Shown here piece by piece: positions 1 to 5,089 of a stretch of 5,089 nucleotides of DNA. Position numbers and translations under genes: made by a program. Source of the DNA: Sulfurovum sp. (GTDB lineage Bacteria > Campylobacterota > Campylobacteria > Campylobacterales > Sulfurovaceae). Every line of letters begins with the position of its first letter. Positions within the stretch are counted from its first letter, which is position 1. The DNA lies in assembly GCA_027066595.1 (NCBI GenBank), contig JAMONG010000286.1, positions 1 to 5,089 of the forward strand. Direction: 5' to 3'. Below the pieces are notes generated by a model, which was not told where the DNA came from, did not search any database, and worked only from the letters and a program-made list of their open reading frames with translations.

Positions 1-1
1 T

Positions 2-604
2 GGTGGTTACATGGTAGCAGGGATGGCACTTATGGAGTCTCCTGCGATTGTGGTAGGGCTTGTCTTTGCTTCAATCTTCGCTGGTGGAGAAAATGGTGGT
101 GAAAAGAAAAAGACTGATTGGAAAGAGATATTTAGAGAAGCATTTTTAAATCCTTCTGTTTTCCTTTTAGTAGGTGCGTTAATTATAGGGATAGTTACTG
201 GACAAGATGGTTGGGATTCGATGGAACCTCTTTTTGGTACACTCTTTAAAGGTATGCTTGCATTTTTCCTTCTAGATATGGGACTGGTTGCAGCAAAAAG
301 AATTTATGAATTAAAAAAGGTTGGTATGTTTCTCATTGTATTTGCTATAGCAATGCCAATCTTTAATGCTTCTGTTGGTATTCTACTAGGGTACTTCTTT
401 GAACTGACTAAGGGAGACACATTATTGCTCGCATTACTAAGTGGTAGTGCTTCATATATAGCAGTTCCTGCAGCGATGAGACTCTCTGTACCTGAAGCCA
501 ATCCAGGGCTTTATCTGCCTTTGAGTTTGGCGGTTACGTTCCCGTTCAATATCTCTTTAGGGATACCGCTTTATTACTATTTTATAACTATCTTGTGGGG
601 TTAA
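2..604 (+). CDS. sbtA: SbtA-family sodium-dependent bicarbonate transporter, 5'-truncated by window edge
   Basis: This is an inner-membrane symporter that imports bicarbonate with Na+. The reading frame is open from the first bases of the window (Gly-Gly-Tyr precedes the Met at 11), so that Met is internal and the start lies outside. The visible 200 residues hold six hydrophobic segments (about 8-27, 52-67, 75-98, 106-130, 138-159 and 170-197). A hydrophilic Lys/Glu/Gly-rich loop (about 28-48) follows the first. This fits TM5, the central cytoplasmic loop and TM6-10 of the 5+5 inverted-repeat SbtA fold, so roughly TM1-4 are missing. Family hallmarks are GGYMVAGMALMESPAI at the left edge, SGSASYIAVPAAMR (147-160) and VTFPFN (178-183), which resemble cyanobacterial SbtA as I remember it. 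The PII-like gene one base downstream supports the call. Substrate specificity is inferred from family; the region upstream of the gene is not visible. Confidence 0.9.
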   Translation, partial: GGYMVAGMALMESPAIVVGLVFASIFAGGENGGEKKKTDWKEIFREAFLNPSVFLLVGALIIGIVTGQDGWDSMEPLFGTLFKGMLAFFLLDMGLVAAKRIYELKKVGMFLIVFAIAMPIFNASVGILLGYFFELTKGDTLLLALLSGSASYIAVPAAMRLSVPEANPGLYLPLSLAVTFPFNISLGIPLYYYFITILWG

Positions 605-605
605 A

Positions 606-905
606 ATGAAAAAAATGAAAAAAATTGAAGTGATTATTGAGTCTGTATATTTAAATAGATTATTAGATTTATTTAAAGAGAATGATGTGACGGGTTATAC
701 TATCATCAAAAATATACAAGGTTGTGGTAACCATGGACTCAAAACAGCAGATGAAGCCAACGATATCTTTAGTAATAATTATATTTTTACTGTCTGCGAA
801 GAAGCGAAGTATAAAAAGGTGATAGAAAAAATTAGAACTTTTATAGATAAATATGGGGGGAAGTGTATTGTGATTGATGTAGAAGTTTTATTACATTCAA
901 AATAA
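606..905 (+). CDS. sbtB: PII-like signalling protein, SbtB-type regulator of the adjacent bicarbonate transporter
   Basis: This is a 99-residue soluble protein with the ferredoxin-like PII layout: strand 1 (about 6-12), a helix (15-26), strand 2 with GYTIIKN (30-36), a T-loop region (about 38-58), strand 3 (59-65), a helix (68-83) and strand 4 (86-95). GYTIIK and the closing VEVL motif match SbtB-type PII-like proteins rather than GlnB/GlnK, and the uridylylated-Tyr T-loop signature of GlnB is absent. Known SbtB proteins form trimers, bind adenine nucleotides and bind SbtA at the membrane; that role is inferred here from family and position. The protein stops at HSK, so the C-terminal Cys-containing (CGPEGC) extension of cyanobacterial SbtB is missing. 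Cys40 and His43 lie in the T-loop base. ATG at 606 is preferred over the Met at 615 because GGGG (597-600) sits 5 bases upstream. A one-base gap to sbtA implies co-translation. Confidence 0.82.
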   Translation: MKKMKKIEVIIESVYLNRLLDLFKENDVTGYTIIKNIQGCGNHGLKTADEANDIFSNNYIFTVCEEAKYKKVIEKIRTFIDKYGGKCIVIDVEVLLHSK

Positions 906-918
906 ATCCATTTTAGCA

Positions 919-951
919 TGATTGTAAGATAGGTTTAAAATCTTACAATCA
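919..951. terminator. Perfect 12-bp hairpin between convergent genes, probable bidirectional terminator
   Basis: TGATTGTAAGAT (919-930) is exactly complementary to 940-951, with a 9-base loop. The hairpin starts 13 bases after the sbtB stop and, read the other way, 12 bases after the ligase stop on the minus strand, so it is placed almost symmetrically for both genes. The stem is AT-rich and there is no clean T-run directly after either arm (only a short TTTT at 961-965 on the plus side). Intrinsic termination is therefore likely but unproven. Confidence 0.6.
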
Positions 952-963
952 AGAGAGATAGTT

Positions 964-2142
964 TTATCGTACGATATGCCCTACAAACTTAGACATATTA
1001 TCTAAAATTTTTCCACCTTTTCTAAATCCAAGTCCACACGCTTCATAGGCATAAAAAACACCTGCTTGATAAGATAGACCTTTTATATCTGTTGCAAGTT
1101 CTGTATAGGTTTGGTATATCATCTTGTGATTGTCATAGTCTCCAGCTACTGATTCAAGCTCATTGCTTTTTTCATCTAAGATACTTACATTTCCTCCTTC
1201 TCGTCCAAAAATAGGCTTTTTGACCTGTTTTTGTCCTACAAGAGGTTCAAATGAAGTCTCCAAAAGTAGTGGATGGTTAGGGTACAAATCCCAAAGTATT
1301 TTGAGTAATCCTTTACTTTGAAAAAGTAGGGTGTAGGCAGGGTTAAAGATGATGGCTTTTTGGTTTTTAATGATATTGCTTAGAAGCATGGCTAAGTCTG
1401 ATTCTTCAAGGGCTATGTCTTCCCATGGAATGAGTTTAAACCAGAGTTCATAGTTTGTGTCGTTGTAGAAGATACCATCTTCAGCAGAAAAGTCTATGTC
1501 GTCAATGTAAGCAAATTCTGTATTGAACCCAGCTTCTGTGGCTATGTGTTGTAGTAGTCTTACTGTATTTTCTTCTTCTGAGTTACCTTTAACCGACGTA
1601 AATAGGAAGTTCCATCCATCGTAGTTTTCTTCAAAAGAAGAGACATCTTCTTCTAAAGTTACAAGTCTTTTAAAGTTGTTAACTAAAGCTTCATAGGTAG
1701 CATTAAATTGGCTTGTCTCCTCAAGATTGTTTTGTTTTAGTATTGCCCATTGAACGATAGCAGTTTCAAAAAGTGCAGTTGGCGTGTCGGCATTAAATTC
1801 AAGAAGTTTAATGGGTTTACCATCAATCCCTCCTGCCAAGTCAAAACGACCATAAAGGTGCCAATGCACATCATTCTCCCATGACTCTTTGATGGCTTCT
1901 ACAAGATTAAAAGGGATACCTATCTCATGAAAAAGGTTATTTTCAACAACATGCTCAGCAGCTTCAACATACATATCATAAAGTGCATTGGTAGCTTCAT
2001 AGTATGCTTCGGCTTCAGCTTCACTAAGGATGATAAGCTCATCTGCAATGTATGAACTTTCATCTGTATCTGTATGCCAAACGAAGCCGAGTGACTCTAG
2101 ATAGTCTGTATCAAGAGGAGTAGTTTGCTGTAACTTAACCAC
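964..2142 (-). CDS. Glutathionylspermidine synthase-like ATP-grasp ligase (YgiC/YjfC family, no amidase domain)
   Basis: This is a cytoplasmic ATP-grasp carboxylate-amine ligase related to the synthetase half of E. coli GspSA, which couples spermidine to the glycine carboxylate of glutathione. From the GTG at 2142 it is 392 residues, close to E. coli YgiC (about 386), and it lacks the N-terminal amidase domain. Visible motifs are GFVWHTD (about 19-25), GRFDLAGG (98-105) and LLEFNADTPTAL (113-124). Arg99, Asp101, Glu115 and Asn117 fit the Arg/Mg2+-binding RxD...ExN set of GspS. Further motifs are AYIDDI (211-216), LYPNHPLLL (286-294), VKKPIFGREGGNVSI (307-321, nucleotide-binding strand) and a C-terminal NMSKFVGHIV. 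The frame stays open to an ATG at 2304, but those 54 codons lie inside the upstream lipoprotein gene and do not resemble the family. The gene overlaps the lipoprotein stop by 8 bases, implying coupled translation. The true substrate of the stand-alone family members is unknown; polyamine conjugation should not be assumed. Confidence 0.88.
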   Translation of the reverse strand: MVKLQQTTPLDTDYLESLGFVWHTDTDESSYIADELIILSEAEAEAYYEATNALYDMYVEAAEHVVENNLFHEIGIPFNLVEAIKESWENDVHWHLYGRFDLAGGIDGKPIKLLEFNADTPTALFETAIVQWAILKQNNLEETSQFNATYEALVNNFKRLVTLEEDVSSFEENYDGWNFLFTSVKGNSEEENTVRLLQHIATEAGFNTEFAYIDDIDFSAEDGIFYNDTNYELWFKLIPWEDIALEESDLAMLLSNIIKNQKAIIFNPAYTLLFQSKGLLKILWDLYPNHPLLLETSFEPLVGQKQVKKPIFGREGGNVSILDEKSNELESVAGDYDNHKMIYQTYTELATDIKGLSYQAGVFYAYEACGLGFRKGGKILDNMSKFVGHIVR

Positions 2143-2157
2143 CGAAGAACCCACCAC
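2135..2157 (-). promoter_or_regulatory. Overlapping stop/start and internal ribosome-binding site for the ligase gene
   Basis: On the minus strand the last lipoprotein codons (Gly-Gly-Phe-Phe-Gly-Gly-stop) contain GGTGGG (about 2150-2155). It lies about 7 bases before the ligase GTG at 2142, which overlaps the TAA at 2135-2137. The Gly codons thus appear to double as a Shine-Dalgarno sequence. Two further in-frame GTG codons (2154 and 2157) are possible starts but would place this sequence inside the gene. The choice of 2142 rests on fit to family length and on this spacing. Confidence 0.5.
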
Positions 2158-2707
2158 TTTTTCCAGCAGATTTTTTATTACCAAAGAAACCACCTTTTTT
2201 TGATGAAGATGTTTTTGCTTTTGAAAAAGATTTTTTACTTTTTGAGTAAGTTGATGGAGATTTGTATCCAGCCTTACGGTTATTTTGATAGTTTTGATTT
2301 CCAAAAAGTTTGTTACCTATCCATGCACCTAGCATAGCTCCTGCCATACTCGCCATAATTGTTGATCCAAGACCCATTCCTTGACTTGCTTGTGGATTCT
2401 CTTGTGTTAGTTCTGAAGTACCATTGTCTATTTTTGCTGCTTCTTCTTGTATAAGCACATCAAGTTGGGCTTGTGTTAAGACACTCTCTGAACCATCAAG
2501 TTTTTTAAGTACGATACGTGTTTCATCTGCAGGGAATTCATCTACAATCTTGTACTTACCTGGAGCCGTCTCTTCTATGATGACAAAAGCCGCTTTAGCT
2601 TGTTGCTGTTCTTGTGTTTGCTGCTGTGTACAACCTGTGATACCAGTTACAAGTACTGTACCTAAACCTGTTGCTGTGAGTGTTGAAAGTTTTGTTATAT
2701 ATTTCAT
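2135..2707 (-). CDS. UPF0323-type lipoprotein with glycine-zipper segment and Gly-Gly C-terminus
   Basis: This is a 190-residue exported lipoprotein. The N-terminus has Lys2/Lys6, a hydrophobic stretch (about 7-22) and the lipobox ITGC, giving lipidated Cys26. The mature protein begins with a Gln-rich stretch (28-37) and a small predicted beta-rich domain (about 39-70: FVIIEE, YKIVDEF, TRIVLKKL), then a helical part (77-92). A Gly/Ala zipper-like hydrophobic segment follows (110-136, GSTIMASMAGAMLGAWIG core), which could insert in or oligomerise at a membrane. The tail (150-190) is rich in Ser, Lys, Gly and Phe, has GGFFG twice (172-176, 185-189) and ends in Gly-Gly. The layout resembles the epsilonproteobacterial UPF0323 lipoproteins (Cj0371/HP0232 type, from memory) and loosely E. 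coli YgiB, which also neighbours a GspS-like gene. The ATG at 2707 has AGGA (2714-2717) six bases upstream. The molecular function is unknown. Confidence 0.8.
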   Translation of the reverse strand: MKYITKLSTLTATGLGTVLVTGITGCTQQQTQEQQQAKAAFVIIEETAPGKYKIVDEFPADETRIVLKKLDGSESVLTQAQLDVLIQEEAAKIDNGTSELTQENPQASQGMGLGSTIMASMAGAMLGAWIGNKLFGNQNYQNNRKAGYKSPSTYSKSKKSFSKAKTSSSKKGGFFGNKKSAGKSGGFFGG

Positions 2708-2734
2708 AATGATTCCTAAGAAAATGTTTGAGGT

Positions 2735-2748
2735 ATCATAGCAAAAAA
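2735..2748 (-). promoter_or_regulatory. Extended -10 promoter with upstream T-tract for the lipoprotein-ligase operon
   Basis: Reading the minus strand, TTTTTTGCTATGAT occurs 28 bases before the lipoprotein start. It consists of a TATGAT -10 box (2735-2740), the TGC extension (2741-2743) and a run of T (2743-2748). No clear -35 box is seen. This matches the housekeeping sigma promoter style of Campylobacter and Helicobacter, in which a T-rich periodic region replaces the -35. Transcription would start near 2728, giving a leader of about 20 bases that contains the AGGA ribosome-binding site. Confidence 0.6.
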
Positions 2749-2790
2749 TGGTTAATATTTAGGAGTCTGTTAGGATGTTGTAGAAGAGTT

Positions 2791-2818
2791 AGACAGAGAA
2801 GGAAGAGTTTCTCTGTCT
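2791..2818 (-). terminator. 10-bp hairpin downstream of ftsZ, probable terminator
   Basis: AGACAGAGAA (2791-2800) is perfectly complementary to 2809-2818, with an 8-base loop. It begins 34 bases after the ftsZ stop on the minus strand and is followed in that direction by the pyrimidine-rich AACTCTTCT rather than a clean T-run. It lies upstream of the lipoprotein promoter, so it plausibly separates the ftsAZ transcript from the next operon. With four G/C pairs the stem is moderately weak, and some read-through is likely. Confidence 0.5.
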
Positions 2819-2852
2819 TGATAAACTAAAAAGGGTAAGAAGAGTGGAAGAG

Positions 2853-4004
2853 TTAGTCCATCTGCTTTCTTAAAAATGTTGGTACATCTAAGATGTCTTC
2901 ATTATCACCATTGTAACCACCCACTACCATTCTATTTTTAACTGTATTGATGTTACATACATTAGAACTTGGGCTTAGAAGAGTGTCCTGTTTTTTGACT
3001 GTTGGTTCTGAAACTACATTTCTATCTTCAAAGCCAGTTGCAACGATAGTAATTTTCACTTCATCTATCTCCATGTCTGCATTGGTTGTTGTTCCAAAGA
3101 TAACATCTGCATCTTCATCGGCACTGTCATAAATAATTTCCATTGCTTCAGAGATACCATTTAGTGGATAGTCTGGGTGAATATCAAACTGAACAAGTAC
3201 ACCCATAGCACCATCAATAGAGATATTGTCAAGTAGTGGAGACTCAATAGCCATTTTAGCCGCATCATAAGCAGCAGCTGCACCAGAACTGTACCCTGTG
3301 CCCATTAGTGCTAAACCTCTGTGGTTCATAACAGTTTTTACATCGGCAAAGTCAAGGTTGATATCATTATCACCATGAGAAAGGATTACCTTTGAGATAC
3401 CACCTACAGCTTGTGCAAGAATGTCATCTACCATTCTAAAACTCTCTTTGATACCAAGGTTTTTTTCTACAATAGAAAGGAGCTTTTCGTTAGGAACAAC
3501 GATGATAGAGTCACTCTCACGTTTAAGTTCTTCTAAACCCTCTTTAGCAAGCTTTGTTCTTTTACGACCTTCAAACTTAAAAGGGCTAGTAACGATAGAT
3601 ACGGTTAAAGCACCAATCTCTTTAGCCGCTTGAGCGATAATAGGTGCTGCACCTGTACCTGTACCTCCACCAAGACCAGCAGAGATAAATACAATATCAG
3701 ATCCATCAAGCATCTCTTTGATGTCTTCAAAGCTTTCTAATGCCGCTTCTCTTCCTTTATCAGGAATCATACCTGCCCCAAGTCCTCTTGTCGCATTAAG
3801 ACCTAGTTGCATTTTGTATGGTGCTAGAGAACTATCAAGTGCTTGTGCATCTGTGTTTGCCACGATAAGATCAATACTATTTATTCCCTCACTTATCATG
3901 TGGTTAATCATGTTTCCACCCCCACCACCGACACCGATTGCTTTAATCTTTGCACCGTTTGTTTGGCACTTCGTCTCGATTATATCTATTTCAAACTCTT
4001 CCAT
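2853..4004 (-). CDS. ftsZ: Cell division protein FtsZ
   Basis: This is the tubulin-like GTPase that polymerises into the cytokinetic ring; it is complete at 383 residues. The GTP-binding domain shows GVGGGGGNMI (24-33), NTDAQAL (50-56) and the tubulin signature GGGTGTG (112-118). The T7 synergy loop is NLDFADV (216-222), where Asp218 and Asp221 are the residues that complete GTP hydrolysis in the neighbouring subunit. The C-terminal activation domain ends near residue 325. It is followed by a short variable linker (about 326-371) and the conserved tail peptide DVPTFLRKQMD at the very end, which binds FtsA and other membrane tethers. The start is secure: GGGAGG (4010-4015) lies five bases before the ATG, the strongest ribosome-binding site in the window. 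It follows ftsA by 28 bases with no promoter evident in that gap. Nothing essential is missing. Confidence 0.98.
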   Translation of the reverse strand: MEEFEIDIIETKCQTNGAKIKAIGVGGGGGNMINHMISEGINSIDLIVANTDAQALDSSLAPYKMQLGLNATRGLGAGMIPDKGREAALESFEDIKEMLDGSDIVFISAGLGGGTGTGAAPIIAQAAKEIGALTVSIVTSPFKFEGRKRTKLAKEGLEELKRESDSIIVVPNEKLLSIVEKNLGIKESFRMVDDILAQAVGGISKVILSHGDNDINLDFADVKTVMNHRGLALMGTGYSSGAAAAYDAAKMAIESPLLDNISIDGAMGVLVQFDIHPDYPLNGISEAMEIIYDSADEDADVIFGTTTNADMEIDEVKITIVATGFEDRNVVSEPTVKKQDTLLSPSSNVCNINTVKNRMVVGGYNGDNEDILDVPTFLRKQMD

Positions 4005-4032
4005 TTTTTCCTCCCTTTGGTTGATTTAACAT

Positions 4033-5089
4033 TTAAAAAAGTTGCCTTGCCCAGTTGGCTAGTTTTTTAAATGGGTTTTTGTTGTCATGACCTAAATCTG
4101 GTAAATCATCAAATGAGATGATATTCTCTTCTAGGTCTTCACTTTGCTTTTTCTCTTTCTTTTCTTCTTTATTACTTTTTGATAAAGACATCTCTTCTAT
4201 ATGGGTAATGGTATTACCTATTTTGATGTCACTAAGATTTTCCTCATGTATACTTTTAGAGTGAAGTAACTCTTGTTGGAAATCTATCTCATATTGTGTA
4301 TGACCACCTGCTTTGTATAAGAGTAAACCTACTACCGTTGAAAATGCTGGATCTTTTAGTTCATCAAAAAGACCATTGACATTTACTGGATACCCCACAC
4401 GTACAGGCATACCAGAAAAGATAGCTTGTGCTAGTTCTCGGATACCTTTAAGCTTTGTCATTCCACCTGTTAAGATGATACCTGCACCTATTTGTTCTTT
4501 GAGTGCTGACTTTTCAAGTGACTTTGACAAAATCATAAGTGCTTCTTCTACACGAGAGAAGATGACAGAATGTACCACTTCTAGTGACACGCCATTACGA
4601 TTTTCTTCATCACCGATGATAGGAAGTTCTATTACTTCATTGGAACTCTCTACAAGGTTACCATGGCGTACTTTTACATTTTCAGCTATCTGAAGAGGTG
4701 TATGTAGTGCCATAGATAAATCGTTAGTGATATGGTTTGAACCTACACCTAAGAAGTCGTTATATCTGATAGAGTTACCTGTATGAATCACAAGGTTAGA
4801 GGTTTGACCACCAAGGTCAATTACTGCTACACCTAACTCTTTTTCATCTTCATCCATGGTGGCAATGGCTGAAGCATATCCTGAGAGTACGATACCGTTT
4901 ATCTCAACACCTGCTGAACGTACAGCTTTTTTAAGGTTAGACAAGTTGGATTTTTGTGTCATAATAATATTGACATCTGCTTCCATACGAGATGCATTCA
5001 TTCCAAAGGGGTCTTCTATAAAGTCTTGATCATCTACTCTGAAGTTGTAAGGAAGTACATGTACGACTTCATACTCATTAGGTACATTT
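4033..5089 (-). CDS. ftsA: Cell division protein FtsA, 5'-truncated by window edge
   Basis: This is an actin-like ATPase that tethers FtsZ to the cytoplasmic membrane and recruits later divisome proteins. The minus-strand frame is open to the window edge. The residues before the Met at 5001 (VLPYNF, IEDPFGMNASRMEADV) match FtsA domain 1C, so that Met is internal. About 351 residues are visible. The phosphate-2 motif AVIDLGGQTSN is encoded around 4798-4830, and the adenosine motif GIILTGGMTKLKG at 4444-4482. After the actin fold comes a long polar, strongly charged linker (about 4080-4300, Lys/Glu/Ser/Asp-rich). The protein closes with NPFKKLANWARQLF, a typical amphipathic membrane-targeting helix. 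The missing N-terminus should hold domain 1A and the phosphate-1 motif. It is the first gene of the ftsA-ftsZ pair within this window. Confidence 0.96.
   Translation of the reverse strand, partial: NVPNEYEVVHVLPYNFRVDDQDFIEDPFGMNASRMEADVNIIMTQKSNLSNLKKAVRSAGVEINGIVLSGYASAIATMDEDEKELGVAVIDLGGQTSNLVIHTGNSIRYNDFLGVGSNHITNDLSMALHTPLQIAENVKVRHGNLVESSNEVIELPIIGDEENRNGVSLEVVHSVIFSRVEEALMILSKSLEKSALKEQIGAGIILTGGMTKLKGIRELAQAIFSGMPVRVGYPVNVNGLFDELKDPAFSTVVGLLLYKAGGHTQYEIDFQQELLHSKSIHEENLSDIKIGNTITHIEEMSLSKSNKEEKKEKKQSEDLEENIISFDDLPDLGHDNKNPFKKLANWARQLF

Noticed and set aside
2143..2304. 54-codon in-frame extension of the ligase gene up to an ATG at 2304
   Set aside because: It lies wholly inside the lipoprotein gene in another frame and is Lys/Gln/Leu-rich by chance. 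The family-like sequence begins only after the GTG at 2142, and the shorter form matches YgiC length.
2424..2741. Plus-strand open frame with a striking Cys-rich stretch
   Set aside because: It is the antisense of the lipoprotein gene; the Cys run is the complement of its Gln-rich codons, and it has no family resemblance.
3651..3669. Short tandem repeat of ACCTGT units
   Set aside because: It is explained by the Gly-Thr-Gly codons of the FtsZ signature motif.
3718..4070. Plus-strand open frames with a Pro-rich run opposite the ftsZ start
   Set aside because: These are antisense shadows of ftsZ; the proline run is the complement of the glycine codons of the GTP-binding loop.
4033..5001. Taking the ATG at 5001 as the ftsA start
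   Set aside because: The frame continues upstream to the window edge with recognisable FtsA sequence, so this Met is internal.
5055..5064. 10-base palindrome GTACATGTAC
   Set aside because: It lies within ftsA coding sequence encoding conserved residues (Val-His-Val); a single short palindrome is expected by chance.
1..5089. Search for CRISPR arrays, tRNA/rRNA genes, insertion sequences, defence genes or an anomalous cassette
   Set aside because: No repeat arrays, cloverleaf-like segments, transposase-like frames or terminal inverted repeats were seen. The window is densely packed with recognisable chromosomal genes.

Overview
The window is a compact, AT-rich piece of bacterial chromosome with six genes and no gap longer than about 145 bases. 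The gene content suggests a Campylobacterota (epsilonproteobacterial) chemolithoautotroph of the Sulfurimonas/Sulfurovum type. The clues are a UPF0323-type lipoprotein paired with a glutathionylspermidine-synthase-like protein, a T-rich extended -10 promoter typical of that phylum, the low G+C, and an SbtA bicarbonate transporter. No rRNA or other taxonomic marker is present, so this placement is an inference.

Layout. Positions 2-905 (+ strand) hold the 3' two thirds of an SbtA-family Na+/bicarbonate symporter gene, followed one base later by a small PII-like (SbtB-type) regulator. Together they form an inorganic-carbon uptake unit. A perfect 12-bp inverted repeat (919-951) sits in the short gap between this pair and the convergent minus-strand genes and looks like a shared two-way terminator. 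Positions 964-2707 (- strand) carry a two-gene operon: a lipoprotein with a glycine-zipper segment and a Gly/Phe/Ser/Lys-rich tail, and an overlapping gene for an ATP-grasp carboxylate-amine ligase of the YgiC/YjfC (GspS C-terminal domain) family. Positions 2853-5089 (- strand) carry the cell-division genes ftsZ (complete) and ftsA (5' end outside the window), 28 bases apart.

How the parts work together. FtsA anchors FtsZ filaments to the membrane through a C-terminal amphipathic helix, and FtsZ carries the matching C-terminal peptide, so the pair is a standard divisome module. The lipoprotein-ligase pair has its own promoter (about 2735-2748) and follows a hairpin that probably ends the ftsAZ transcript. 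It is therefore adjacent to the division genes but probably separately transcribed. Its function is not established. The most interesting observation is that the lipoprotein ends in Gly-Gly and is translationally coupled to a ligase whose family joins amines to glycine carboxylates. This invites the speculative idea that the lipoprotein tail is the ligase substrate.
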